Source of the DNA: Sphingobium estronivorans
Lineage (GTDB): Bacteria; Pseudomonadota; Alphaproteobacteria; Sphingomonadales; Sphingomonadaceae
Assembly (NCBI RefSeq): GCF_008692605.1
Contig: NZ_LFCT01000028.1
Coordinates: 1 to 64,000, forward strand
Length of the DNA stretch: 64,000 bases
Reading direction: 5' to 3'
Below are positions 15,844 through 24,817 of the stretch, in pieces; the first letter of the stretch is position 1; each line of letters starts with the position of its first letter. The position numbers and the translations under genes are program-made. The notes beneath the pieces are model-generated. The model searched no databases, had not been told where the DNA came from, and was given only the letters and a program-made list of their open reading frames with translations.

Positions 15844-18198
15844 ATGCGTAAACGATCGACCCTGAATTGCGGGGCCGGATTTCTGGCACTCATGCTCGGG
15901 GGCGCCGCGCCGGTGTCGGCGCAGACGACGCTTCCTCCCGCACCCCAGCCCTTTGCAGGCAAGATCGGGGCAACCTATGCCGATTCGACCCCGGCCTTTC
16001 CCAAGCCCGTCACCGCGCCGGCGGGCGCCCCGAATGTGATGGTCATCCTGACCGACGATATCGGCTTCGGCGCGGCATCGACCTTCGGCGGGCCGATCCC
16101 CACCCCCAATCTCGACCGGCTGGCGGCGCGCGGACTGGTCTACAACCGCTTCCATACCACGGCCATGTGCTCGCCCACCCGGGCCGCCCTGCTGACCGGA
16201 CGCAACCATCATGCCGTCGGCAACGGCATCGTCGCCAATCTGACGACCGGCTTCCCCGGCTATACCAACGTCATGCCGAAGAGCGCCGCGACGATCGCGG
16301 AGGTGTTGCGCCAGAATGGCTATAACACCGCGATGGTCGGCAAGCATCACAATGCACCGGAAGCGGATGTCTCGCCCGCCGGGCCGTTCGACCTGTGGCC
16401 GACCGGACTGGGTTTCGAATATTTCTACGGCTTCATGGCGGCGGAAACCAACCAGTTCACCCCCGGCCTCTATCGCGGCACGACCCCGATCCCGACGCTG
16501 AAGGACGGCGTGCTCGACAAGGCGCTGGCCGACGAAGCGATCCACTGGATCCATAACCAGAAGGCCGCCGCGCCCGACAAGCCCTTCTTCCTTTATTATG
16601 CGACCGGTTCCGCCCACGCCCCGCTGCAAGCGCCGGCCGACTGGATCGCGAAGTTCAAGGGCCAGTTCGACAAGGGCTGGGACGCCATGCGCGCGGAAAC
16701 CGTCGCCCGCCAGAAGCGGCTCGGCGTTATTCCCGCCAATGCCGAGAACACGGCCCGCCCCGACGGCATCGCGGCATGGAAGGACCTCACTCCGGATCAA
16801 CGCCGGATCAACGCCCGCTTCATGGAGGTTTACGCCGCCATGCTCTCCTATCAGGACGCGCAGATCGGTCGCGTTCTCGATGAACTCGACCGGATGGGAG
16901 AGAGCAACAACACGCTCATCATGTTCATCGAAGGCGACAATGGCGCGGCTGCGGAAGGGGGCACACATGGCAGCACCAACCCCATGTCCCTTTTCGCCAA
17001 TGGCACGCAGGAAGACGAAAAGACGCTGCTCGCCAATCTCGACAAGGTGGGCGGTCCCGATGCGGTCCCCAATTGGGGCTACGGCTGGGCCTGGGCGAGC
17101 GACGCGCCTTTCCGCTGGTTCAAGCAATTTGCGTCGCATCTGGGCGGCACGCGCAACGGGATGGTCGTATCCTGGCCCGACCATATCAAGGCGCGCGGCA
17201 TCCGTTCGCAATTCACCCATGTGAACGATGTTATGCCCACGATCCTGGAGGCGGCCGGCATCAAGGCCCCCGACAGCGTCAATGGCGTGAAGCAGCAGCG
17301 GATCGACGGCGTCAGCTTCGCCTATAGTTTCGACGCGCCCAAGGCCCCGGAACGGCACGACACCCAATATTTCGAAATGATGGGCAATCAGGGCATTTAC
17401 CACCAAGGCTGGCTGGCCGGCACCACGCCGGTCAACCTGCCGTGGAAGCGCGGCGACGGATCGATCAAGCCCAACCAGTATAAGTGGGAATTGTACGACC
17501 TGAACAAGGACTTCTCGCAGGCGCACGATCTGGCCGCGAAACAGCCGGCCAAGCTCGCGGAAATGCAGGCTCTGTTCCGTCAGGAGGCGGAACGCAACCA
17601 GGTCTTCCCCCTGGACGACCGGATGACATTTGCCCGGTTCCAGGCGGCGGCAAGCCAGCACCCCAGCCGATCCAACTATGTCTATTGGGGATCGGACATC
17701 AGCATTCCGTCGGTCACGGCGGCCCCTCTGCTCGCGCGCAGCTTCCGTATCACCGCGGATGTCGACATGCCGCAGGAACATGCAACCGGTGCGTTGGTCG
17801 CGTTGGGCGGCAAGTTCGGCGGCTGGAGCTTCTATGTGAAGGACGGCAGGCCGATCGCCCTGATGGCGGCGTCGCAGCTGGCCGGCGATCAATCGCAGGT
17901 GGCGGCGGAACGGCCGCTCGCGGCGGGACGGAACCGGCTTGTCTTCGACTTCCGCTACGACGGCGGGGTGAATGCTGGTGGCGAGATGATCGTCAGCGCG
18001 AACGGCCATGAGGTCGCACGCGGACGGATCGCCCGAACCATCAGCAAATTGCCGGAACTGACCGAAACGCTCGACATCGGTTTCGATGCCGATACGCCGG
18101 TCACCAGCGACTATCCGGCAGGCGGGCATTTCGCGGGCAAGATCGACAAGGTCGACATTGCAGTCGGCAAAGCCGGCGCGGCCGGCGAGGCGCCCTGA
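15844..18198 (+). CDS. Secreted arylsulfatase
   Basis: Type I sulfatase of 784 residues that hydrolyses sulfate esters. A signal peptide covers residues 1-26 (ending PVSAQ), so it is periplasmic or exported. The catalytic signature CSPTRAALLTGR has C109 as the residue to be converted to formylglycine; metal ligands begin at D71-D72. It is longer than classical 500-residue arylsulfatases: residues beyond about 620 form a beta-rich C-terminal domain (SFYVKDGRPIAL, EMIVSANGHEVARG). It is followed by a regulator and the esterase/steroid operon. A role in removing sulfate from conjugated steroids is possible but inferred only from position. Confidence 0.92.
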   Translation: MRKRSTLNCGAGFLALMLGGAAPVSAQTTLPPAPQPFAGKIGATYADSTPAFPKPVTAPAGAPNVMVILTDDIGFGAASTFGGPIPTPNLDRLAARGLVYNRFHTTAMCSPTRAALLTGRNHHAVGNGIVANLTTGFPGYTNVMPKSAATIAEVLRQNGYNTAMVGKHHNAPEADVSPAGPFDLWPTGLGFEYFYGFMAAETNQFTPGLYRGTTPIPTLKDGVLDKALADEAIHWIHNQKAAAPDKPFFLYYATGSAHAPLQAPADWIAKFKGQFDKGWDAMRAETVARQKRLGVIPANAENTARPDGIAAWKDLTPDQRRINARFMEVYAAMLSYQDAQIGRVLDELDRMGESNNTLIMFIEGDNGAAAEGGTHGSTNPMSLFANGTQEDEKTLLANLDKVGGPDAVPNWGYGWAWASDAPFRWFKQFASHLGGTRNGMVVSWPDHIKARGIRSQFTHVNDVMPTILEAAGIKAPDSVNGVKQQRIDGVSFAYSFDAPKAPERHDTQYFEMMGNQGIYHQGWLAGTTPVNLPWKRGDGSIKPNQYKWELYDLNKDFSQAHDLAAKQPAKLAEMQALFRQEAERNQVFPLDDRMTFARFQAAASQHPSRSNYVYWGSDISIPSVTAAPLLARSFRITADVDMPQEHATGALVALGGKFGGWSFYVKDGRPIALMAASQLAGDQSQVAAERPLAAGRNRLVFDFRYDGGVNAGGEMIVSANGHEVARGRIARTISKLPELTETLDIGFDADTPVTSDYPAGGHFAGKIDKVDIAVGKAGAAGEAP

Positions 18199-18257
18199 CA
18201 TGACTGCGCGACCGCCCGTCCTTGAGGACCTTGCCGATGGGCGGTTTGCGCTGATAA

Positions 18258-18289
18258 CGATGGCCGATGAATGTTTTCATCGGCCATCG
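18258..18289. terminator. Hairpin after the arylsulfatase gene
   Basis: CGATGGCCGATGA (18258-18270) pairs perfectly with 18277-18289 around a 6-base loop. No T-run follows. It may be a weak terminator or an operator of the next gene; the repeat GACGTGA, AGTA, GACGTGA also lies just before that gene's ATG. Confidence 0.5.
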
Positions 18290-18322
18290 GCATTACCGCA
18301 CCCTGACGTGAAGTAGACGTGA

Positions 18323-19585
18323 ATGGTCAAGAGTGCATCTCCACCCCTGCCCTTCGAACATGACAATCGGACCAAGATCTTAAACGCGGCGAGCAAAGTC
18401 TTTCTGAACGAAGGCTTGGAGCGGACGAGCGTCGACAGGATCGCTGCCGCCGCCCATATGAGCAAGCAGAGCATATATGAGCTGTTTCCCAGCAAGGTCG
18501 CGCTGTTCGAGGCGGCCGTGCGCAGCAAGCTCCAGATCGCCTGGCACGGGACGATCTCCATCGACGAAGACGCGCCGATGGAAGACACGCTGAAAAAATA
18601 TGCCCTGCGCCTGTCCGACGCCTTTGCCGACCCCGTCGGTTTCGGGCTGTTCCGCGCCAATATCGCCGCCGCCAGATATTTTCCCGAACTGGCAACCGAA
18701 TTGCACGAGCAGCGGCTGGCCGGCGCCCAACCCCTGGCCGATTATCTCGAAAATCTGATCCAGGGCGGTATCATCCTGTCCTGCAATCCGCTCGCCATGG
18801 CCATCCGCTTCGGCAGCCTTGCAGTCGACGGCGCCCGCTATTTTCTCGGCGCCGCATTACCTGGCATGGCGAAGCGGGAACGCGACGCCGAAAATGCCGT
18901 CCGCCTCTTCCTGAACGGCTATCGCGCCATGACGGAAGGGGGGGGAGACGGCCTGCCGCCGGCAAAGATCGAACCGCCCGTCCGCGAAAGCGTCGTCGCG
19001 CTGCGTCTCTCCGCCGAGAAATTCGCGGCATTGATCGAGGCCGTGACGAACGAATTTCTGGACCAGGGCTATCGCCGCGCCAATGTCGACCGGGCCGCTG
19101 CGGGAGTGCAGGTGAGCAAGGCCACCGTCTATCGCCAGTTCGGCAACAAGGAACATCTGCTGCGCTACATCGTCCAGCGCGACATTTACGAAGCGAGCCG
19201 CGAACCCTTCGAGCCGCTTCCAGCCGGGATGGACGCGGAAAGCGCCCTCGTCGCGTTCGCGCGGCAAGTGCTGGATCGCCATCTTGCGCCCGCCAATATC
19301 GCGATGCACCGCCTTCTGGTGGAGGAGGCGGACCTCATCCCCGATCTTGCCCGGCTCTTCTATGAAGGCCGCGTGGACCGACTGGGCCAGCCGCTGAGAG
19401 ACCTGCTGGCAGCACAGGGATTACCCCCGCCCAATCGCCCTGCCGTTCATGCCTTCTACGCGCTTGCGACCTTCGCAGCGCGCTTCTTCACCGCGCCCGA
19501 AACGCCGTCGGAAATGCAGCGGGACAGCTATGCCAGGGCCAGCGCCGTCCTGTTCCTTCACGGCCTGCGGAAGGGCACGGGCTGA
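18323..19585 (+). CDS. Tandem TetR regulator: two TetR units in one polypeptide
   Basis: 420 residues with two TetR-type DNA-binding domains. The first lies around residues 17-62 (TSVDRIAAAAHMSKQSIYELFPSKVALF), the second around 235-280 (ANVDRAAAGVQVSKATVYRQFGNKEHLL). Each is followed by its own helical ligand/dimer domain, with a Pro-rich linker near residue 210. Normal TetR proteins have one unit of 200 residues and dimerise; this chain may act as a covalent pseudo-dimer or bind two operators. The start has only a weak ribosome site. It converges on the esterase gene that ends the hsa operon and is the nearest regulator to the steroid genes. Confidence 0.85.
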   Translation: MVKSASPPLPFEHDNRTKILNAASKVFLNEGLERTSVDRIAAAAHMSKQSIYELFPSKVALFEAAVRSKLQIAWHGTISIDEDAPMEDTLKKYALRLSDAFADPVGFGLFRANIAAARYFPELATELHEQRLAGAQPLADYLENLIQGGIILSCNPLAMAIRFGSLAVDGARYFLGAALPGMAKRERDAENAVRLFLNGYRAMTEGGGDGLPPAKIEPPVRESVVALRLSAEKFAALIEAVTNEFLDQGYRRANVDRAAAGVQVSKATVYRQFGNKEHLLRYIVQRDIYEASREPFEPLPAGMDAESALVAFARQVLDRHLAPANIAMHRLLVEEADLIPDLARLFYEGRVDRLGQPLRDLLAAQGLPPPNRPAVHAFYALATFAARFFTAPETPSEMQRDSYARASAVLFLHGLRKGTG

Positions 19586-19597
19586 ACTGGAGCATCG

Positions 19598-19727
19598 TGC
19601 GGAAACCTTTTCCGCATAAAAGGATCCGACAGCACAAACTGAGAGCGCGCGACCCGCGCCCCATTTCACGCAGCGCGCTCGAGGACAAATCCATCGAACG
19701 GACGGGCTCCGCCCGATGGAAATGTCC
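19598..19727. terminator. Two hairpins between convergent genes
   Basis: TGCGGAAA (19598-19605) pairs with TTTCCGCA (19609-19616). A second, longer imperfect hairpin at 19683-19727 has GGACA/TGTCC, CCATCG/CGATGG and GGGC/GCCC steps. They lie between the tandem TetR stop and the esterase stop and probably end transcription from both sides. Confidence 0.5.
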
Positions 19728-19738
19728 CCTGCAATCGA

Positions 19739-20692
19739 TCAGGCGTTCTCGCCGGGATGCAGCGCCTTGCGAAGAGCGCTGACGGCATCGCGCTTCATCT
19801 GCCGGACCAGCGGCGAGTCCGGCAGAACGTCGAAGCCATGATAGGCGCTGGGATAGACGTGCATTTCCGTCGCAACGCCCGCTTCGATCAGCCGGCGGGC
19901 ATAATCCATGTCTTCGACCAGAAAAAGATCGAGCGCACCGACCGAGATGAAGGCGGGCGGCAAGCCCGTCAAATCGTCAGCGCGGGCCGGCGCGGCATAA
20001 TGCGACACATCGGCCGAGCCCGGCTCCTTGCCCAGCAGCGAACGCCAGCCGAAGGCATTGGCCTGCGGCGTCCAGACGAAGGCGCCCAGATGCTCGGGCA
20101 GGCGCGTGATGCACGTACGGTCGTCCAGCATTGGATAGATGAGATTCTGGTGCACGATGGCCGGACCGCCCCGATCGCGAGCAAGGAGCGTGAGCGCCGC
20201 GGCGAGCCCGCCCCCCGCGCTTTCGCCGCGCACGGCGATGCGGCTGGAATCGACGCCAAGCTGCGCCGCCATTTCATGCAGCCAGGATAGCGCCACGTAG
20301 CAATCTTCAGCCGAACCGGGCGCGACAACTTCGGGAGCGAGGCGATAGTCGACCGAGACGATGACCGCCGTTGCAGCCGTCGCCAGCTCGATGTTCGCCA
20401 GATGATTGGTTCGCATCGATCCCACCACATAGCCGCCGCCATGGATGTGCAGGATCGCGGGCAACAGTCCGGCAGCGCTGTCGGGCGTATAGATCCGGAC
20501 AGGTACATCATGTCCGCCGGGCGCACGCAGAATTTCTTCCCGCCACGCAACGCCGCTATTTTCCGGCTCCGGCATGGCCGCCGACATCTGCTCCATGCCC
20601 GCGCGGATCGCAGGCAGGCTTTCGTCCGTCAGGTCCAGCGTCGGCATGAAATCCAGGCCCGGCAGCAGCGAGGGATCGATCAGGTCACGCAT
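19739..20692 (-). CDS. Alpha/beta hydrolase, hormone-sensitive-lipase family esterase
   Basis: Carboxylesterase of 317 residues. The oxyanion motif HGGG is at residues 84-87, the nucleophile S158 in GESAGG, and the Asp and His of the triad lie near SVGALDLFLVED and YPSAYHGF. No signal peptide is seen, so it is cytoplasmic. The start ATG 20692 has GGGAGAG 9 bases upstream; ATG 20710 lacks a site. It is the last of eight genes in the hsa operon, 19 bases after the TIM-barrel gene. A lactone, ester or acyl-steroid substrate is plausible, but none is shown by the sequence. Confidence 0.88.
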   Translation of the reverse strand: MRDLIDPSLLPGLDFMPTLDLTDESLPAIRAGMEQMSAAMPEPENSGVAWREEILRAPGGHDVPVRIYTPDSAAGLLPAILHIHGGGYVVGSMRTNHLANIELATAATAVIVSVDYRLAPEVVAPGSAEDCYVALSWLHEMAAQLGVDSSRIAVRGESAGGGLAAALTLLARDRGGPAIVHQNLIYPMLDDRTCITRLPEHLGAFVWTPQANAFGWRSLLGKEPGSADVSHYAAPARADDLTGLPPAFISVGALDLFLVEDMDYARRLIEAGVATEMHVYPSAYHGFDVLPDSPLVRQMKRDAVSALRKALHPGENA

Positions 20693-20711
20693 AGATTTAA
20701 ACTCTCCCATT

Positions 20712-21515
20712 TCAATGTGTCATCACAGCAAAAGTCGCCGCCACGGCGCGGCGGGCGCGTTCCAATGGGGACACCCCCGCCTTCCTTGCCGCCTCCTGCG
20801 GCGCTTCCACGCTGAACGGCAGGCCGGGGCGAAGAGCAGACAGCAAGGCAGCAATGTCGAAGCTTCCCTCGCCCGGCAACTGGCGTTGCAGGCCCGCTTC
20901 CCATTCAAGCCGTTCCGCCGCCATGTCCAGCGGGCCATCGCTGAGCTGCGCGAAACAAATGCGAGGATCGGCGAGGTGGCGCATGGTGCCCGCCACATCG
21001 CCCCCGCGCATGATATGCAGCAGGTCGAGCGTGACGCCCACATCCTCGCGATCCACGGCTCCAATGAGAGCCAGCGCATCGCCAAGGGTACGGATCTGCG
21101 AGGGCGGATAGAATTCGATCGCGAGACCGATCCGGTAACCGGCGGCGAGATCGGCCAGTTCGGCCAGCTTCTCGACCAGGCGCGCCGGGTCGCGGTCATA
21201 GCAAAGAATATTGGCCAGCGGCGCGCCGAGTTCCGCCGCGACCTCCAGCGCGGGTTCGAAGGCCGCGACGACGGTGCGGCCCGCGATGGTGAACGGATAA
21301 ACCAGATCGACCGTCACCCCACTGGCCGCGAGTGCCGCTTTGGTCGCGCGGCGTTCGGCAGGATCGGCGATGAGATCATAATCCGGCATGGCGGGCAGCA
21401 CCGCCATCGAATGGAGGAATGGGCATATGCCCGTGCACCCCGTCGCGGCGGCGATGTCCGCAAGCTGCGACGGGGTCGTGTCGGTGACGCTGATATGGTC
21501 GAGCGACAATCGCAT
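20712..21515 (-). CDS. Sugar phosphate isomerase/epimerase-like TIM-barrel protein
   Basis: 267-residue protein of the xylose-isomerase-like AP-endonuclease-2 superfamily. Visible features are an N-terminal MRLSLDHISVTD strand, IGLAIEFYPPSQI, GVTLDLLHIMRGGD, ICFAQLSDGP and a final FSVEAPQEA, with the scattered Glu, Asp and His metal ligands typical of the fold. It lies 9 bases downstream of hsaF in the steroid A/B-ring operon but is not one of the known Hsa enzymes. It could tautomerise or isomerise a hydroxy-keto intermediate; that is inference. Confidence 0.8.
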   Translation of the reverse strand: MRLSLDHISVTDTTPSQLADIAAATGCTGICPFLHSMAVLPAMPDYDLIADPAERRATKAALAASGVTVDLVYPFTIAGRTVVAAFEPALEVAAELGAPLANILCYDRDPARLVEKLAELADLAAGYRIGLAIEFYPPSQIRTLGDALALIGAVDREDVGVTLDLLHIMRGGDVAGTMRHLADPRICFAQLSDGPLDMAAERLEWEAGLQRQLPGEGSFDIAALLSALRPGLPFSVEAPQEAARKAGVSPLERARRAVAATFAVMTH

Positions 21516-21524
21516 GGCGGGCCG

Positions 21525-22571
21525 TCAGGCGGCTGCCTCGCGCTCCTTCAGCATGTCGAGGGCCACGTCCACGATCATGTCTTCCTGACCGCCGACCATC
21601 TTGCGGCGGCCGAGTTCGACCAGGATCGTGCGGGTGTCGAGTCCGTAGGTCTCCGCCGCCTTCTCCGCATGGCGCAGGAAGCTGGAATAGACGCCTGCAT
21701 AACCCAGCGCGAGCGTTTCGCGGTCGACGCGGACCGGACGGTCCTGCAACGGACGAACCAGATCCTCGGCCGCGTCCATCAGCGCGTTGACGTCACAACC
21801 ATGGTTCCAACCCTTGCGGTCGGCAGCCGCGATGAACACTTCGAGCGGCGCGTTGCCCGCGCCCGCGCCCATGCCCGTCAGCGAAGCGTCGATGCGCACC
21901 GCGCCGCACTGGGCGGCAACGATAGAGTTGGCGACGCCCAACGAGAGATTGTGATGGGCGTGGATGCCGCGCTGGGTTTCCGGTTTCAGCACGCGGTCAT
22001 AGGCCTCAAGCCGCGCCTTCACCCCGTCCATGTCGAGCGCGCCGCCGCTGTCGGTCACGTAGACGCATTGCGCGCCATAGCTTTCCATCAGCAAGGCCTG
22101 CTCAGCGAGCTTTTCGGCGTCGATCATGTGGCTCATCATCAGGAAGCCGGACACGTCCATGCCGAGATCGCGGGCGATGCCGATATGCTGTTTCGACACG
22201 TCCGCTTCGGTGCAGTGGGTCGCGACGCGAACCGAACGCACGCCGATGTCATGGGCGCGGCGCAGTTCCTCGACCGTGCCGACGCCCGGCAGGATGAGCG
22301 TGGTGAGCACCGACTTGGTCAGCACCGAGGCGACCGCCTCCAGCCATTCCCAGTCCGTGTGCGCGCCGAAGCCATAGTTGAAGCTCGCGCCGTTGAGGCC
22401 GTCGCCATGCGCCACCTCGATCGCGTCGACACCCGCATCGTCGAGCGCCTTGGCGATCGCCTTCACATGGTCGATGCCATACATGTGACGGATGGCGTGC
22501 ATGCCGTCGCGCAGGGTGACATCCTGAATGTAGAGCTTGTCGCCCGCTTCCACGTTGAATTTCGCGGTCAT
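21525..22571 (-). CDS. hsaF: 4-hydroxy-2-oxovalerate (4-hydroxy-2-oxohexanoate) aldolase
   Basis: DmpG/BphI/HsaF family, 348 residues. It cleaves a 4-hydroxy-2-oxoacid to pyruvate and an aldehyde, which is channelled to the partner dehydrogenase. The N-terminal [13 protein letters not shown] holds the catalytic Arg, Asp and His; the metal site includes the later [15 protein letters not shown]. In steroid degradation the substrate is 4-hydroxy-2-oxohexanoate and the aldehyde propionaldehyde. It overlaps hsaG by 4 bases, as expected for a complex-forming pair. Confidence 0.95.
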   Translation of the reverse strand: MTAKFNVEAGDKLYIQDVTLRDGMHAIRHMYGIDHVKAIAKALDDAGVDAIEVAHGDGLNGASFNYGFGAHTDWEWLEAVASVLTKSVLTTLILPGVGTVEELRRAHDIGVRSVRVATHCTEADVSKQHIGIARDLGMDVSGFLMMSHMIDAEKLAEQALLMESYGAQCVYVTDSGGALDMDGVKARLEAYDRVLKPETQRGIHAHHNLSLGVANSIVAAQCGAVRIDASLTGMGAGAGNAPLEVFIAAADRKGWNHGCDVNALMDAAEDLVRPLQDRPVRVDRETLALGYAGVYSSFLRHAEKAAETYGLDTRTILVELGRRKMVGGQEDMIVDVALDMLKEREAAA

Positions 22572-23515
22572 GCCGTCACCTTCTTTCCTTGCGCAATGCG
22601 CTGCGCCAGCAGTTCGCCGGTCGCCTTCGCGGCGGCGGTCATGATGTCGAGATTGCCCGAATAGCTGGGGAGGTAATCGCCTGCCCCTTCGACTTCGAGC
22701 AGGATCATCGTCTTGACGCCGGTGAACTCGCCGCGACCGGGGATCTTCAGCTTATTATTATCACCAAAGCGCTCGAACTGCACCTCCTGCTTCAGGCGAT
22801 AGCCCGGAACATAGGCCTGCACCTTCTTGACCATGGCTTCCACCGAGGCGCGGATGGTTTCCTCGTCGGCGCCTTCGGACAGGGTGAAGACCGTGTCGCG
22901 CATGATCATCGGCGGTTCGGCGGGATTGAGGATGATGATCGCCTTGCCCTGCGCCGCGCCGCCGACCTTTTCGATGGCGCCCGCGGTGGTGCGGGTGAAC
23001 TCGTCGATATTGGCGCGGGTGCCCGGACCGGCGGAACGCGACGACACCGACGCGACGATTTCCGCATAGTGTACCATCGCGACCTGGCTGACGGCCGCGA
23101 CCATCGGGATCGTCGCCTGACCGCCGCAGGTCACCATGTTGACGTTGCCGGCGTCCAGATTGGCTTCGCCATTGACGGTCGGGATGGTGTAGGGACCAAT
23201 GGCGGCGGGGGTGAGGTCCACCACCTGCTTGCCGTCGGCGCGCAGCGCGGCGTCATGCACCTTGTGGGCATAGGCCGAGGTCGCGTCGAAAACGATGCCG
23301 ATCTCGGGATAGACGTCCATCTTCTGGAGGCCTTCCAGCCCCTCATGGGTGGTCGCCACGCCGCGCTCGCGGGCCATGGCGAGGCCCTCGGAGGCTTCGT
23401 CGATGCCGACCACGGCCACCAATTCCATATTCTGCGGATATTTGATCATCTTGATCATCAGGTCGGTGCCGATATTGCCCGAACCGATGATCGCTGCCTT
23501 GACCTTGCCAGTCAT
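22568..23515 (-). CDS. hsaG: Acylating acetaldehyde/propanal dehydrogenase
   Basis: DmpF/BphJ/HsaG family, 315 residues, CoA- and NAD-dependent. Rossmann motif [12 protein letters not shown] lies at residues 8-19 and the catalytic cysteine is C130 in [11 protein letters not shown]. The ATG at 23515 has GAGGAG 7 bases upstream; a longer open frame upstream is not used because it runs into hsaE. It converts propionaldehyde from HsaF to propionyl-CoA. Confidence 0.95.
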   Translation of the reverse strand: MTGKVKAAIIGSGNIGTDLMIKMIKYPQNMELVAVVGIDEASEGLAMARERGVATTHEGLEGLQKMDVYPEIGIVFDATSAYAHKVHDAALRADGKQVVDLTPAAIGPYTIPTVNGEANLDAGNVNMVTCGGQATIPMVAAVSQVAMVHYAEIVASVSSRSAGPGTRANIDEFTRTTAGAIEKVGGAAQGKAIIILNPAEPPMIMRDTVFTLSEGADEETIRASVEAMVKKVQAYVPGYRLKQEVQFERFGDNNKLKIPGRGEFTGVKTMILLEVEGAGDYLPSYSGNLDIMTAAAKATGELLAQRIAQGKKVTA

Positions 23516-23525
23516 CAATAACTCC

Positions 23526-24320
23526 TCAAACGAAACGGGCAGTGCAGGCGCCCACGCCATGCAGTTGCATTTCAAACACATCCCCTGCCTTGGCAGGTTC
23601 CAGCGGCACCAGGCTGCCCGACAATATCACATCGCCCGCATCCAGCGTGACGCCATAGGCGCCCAGCGTATTGGCGAGCCACGCCACTGCCTCCGCCGGC
23701 GAACCCTGAACCGCATGGCCATAGCCTTCGGACAATGGCTGACCGTTCTTGGTCACCGTGACGTGAAGATTGGGGAGGTCGTGGTCGCGCGGATTTGCGC
23801 GGGCCTCGCCCAGCACATAGACGCCACAGGAGGCGTTGTCCGCGACGGTATCGACAATGCCGATTTTCCAGTCCTGGATCCGGCTGTCGACAATCTCGAA
23901 ACAGGGAATGATCGCCTCCGTGGCGGCGATGACCTGTTCCGCCGTGACGCCGGGACCCTTCAGGCTGTCCTTGAGGATGAAGCCGATCTCGGCCTCGGCA
24001 CGGGGCTGGATCAAGCCGTTGGCAGCAATGTCGATATCGCCTTCCACGAACATGCGGTCGGTGAGGAAGCCGAAATCGGGCTGGTGCACGCCCAGCATGT
24101 CCTGCACCGCCTTGGAGGTGACGCCGATCTTCTTGCCGACGACGCGTTCCCCATCGGCCTTGCGCCGCTCCAGCGCCCCCAGCGAAATGGCATAGGCGTC
24201 GTCGATGGTCAGTTCGGGATGACGCGCCATCAGCGGCGAAACGGTGCGCCCCTCGCGCAGCGCGCGATAGAGTTCATCGGCCAGCGCGTCGTTCAGGCCT
24301 TGGTCGGCGATGTCGCTCAC
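23526..24320 (-). CDS. hsaE: 2-hydroxyhexa-2,4-dienoate / 2-oxopent-4-enoate hydratase
   Basis: 264-residue hydratase of the fumarylacetoacetase-like fold (DmpE/BphH/HsaE). Metal ligands appear in [11 protein letters not shown] and the family segments [23 protein letters not shown] and [13 protein letters not shown] are clear. In the HSA pathway it hydrates 2-hydroxyhexa-2,4-dienoate to the HsaF substrate. The start overlaps the stop of the flavin reductase gene by 4 bases. Confidence 0.94.
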   Translation of the reverse strand: MSDIADQGLNDALADELYRALREGRTVSPLMARHPELTIDDAYAISLGALERRKADGERVVGKKIGVTSKAVQDMLGVHQPDFGFLTDRMFVEGDIDIAANGLIQPRAEAEIGFILKDSLKGPGVTAEQVIAATEAIIPCFEIVDSRIQDWKIGIVDTVADNASCGVYVLGEARANPRDHDLPNLHVTVTKNGQPLSEGYGHAVQGSPAEAVAWLANTLGAYGVTLDAGDVILSGSLVPLEPAKAGDVFEMQLHGVGACTARFV

Positions 24321-24817
24321 AAATAGGCTCCATCCTGATAAATGAGAGGGTTCACCGCGTCGCTGAGGCGTACCGCCTCCACGCCTGCGATGACGATACT
24401 ATGCGTCCCGAAGGGTGTCATGCTGACGATGGTGCAGGTCAGATTGGCCTGCGCTTCGTCCAGCATGGGCAAGTCGTGCCGGTCGGGCACCCACTGCCCG
24501 ACCTCGAAACGCTTGTCCCTGGGCACGGCACCGCCGAACGCCGCCGACACGTCTCGCTGGTGACGTGAGAGGATGTTGATGCTGATCGGGCAACCGGGCG
24601 CAAGATGGGGGTGGATGCCCGCCGACTGGTTGATGCACACCAGCACGGCAGGCGGCTCCACCGTCAAAGAGGTGATGGAGGTCGCCGCCATGCCGACCGC
24701 GCCTTCATCGCCCTTGGCCGTGATGATCGCGACGCCAGACGCCAGACGGCGCATGGCACCCCGAAAACCCGCGGCAACATCCTCTTCGGAAGCCGTCAAG
24801 ACAGGCGTATCAGCCAT
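24317..24817 (-). CDS. hsaB: Flavin reductase component of 3-HSA monooxygenase
   Basis: FMN-binding split-barrel reductase (HsaB/HpaC family), 166 residues from ATG 24817. Motifs: AMRRLASGVAIITAKGDEG, MAATSITSLTVEPPAVLVCINQSAG and the C-terminal IVIAGVEAVRLSD. It supplies reduced flavin to HsaA, encoded two genes upstream. The ATG overlaps the hsaD stop by 8 bases and no strong ribosome site is seen, so translation is probably coupled. Confidence 0.9.
   Translation of the reverse strand: MADTPVLTASEEDVAAGFRGAMRRLASGVAIITAKGDEGAVGMAATSITSLTVEPPAVLVCINQSAGIHPHLAPGCPISINILSRHQRDVSAAFGGAVPRDKRFEVGQWVPDRHDLPMLDEAQANLTCTIVSMTPFGTHSIVIAGVEAVRLSDAVNPLIYQDGAYL

Noticed and set aside
15706..18201. 831-codon open frame antisense to the arylsulfatase
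   Set aside because: It mirrors the sulfatase codons, has no recognisable domain and is rich in Arg and His, as expected for a shadow in GC-rich DNA.
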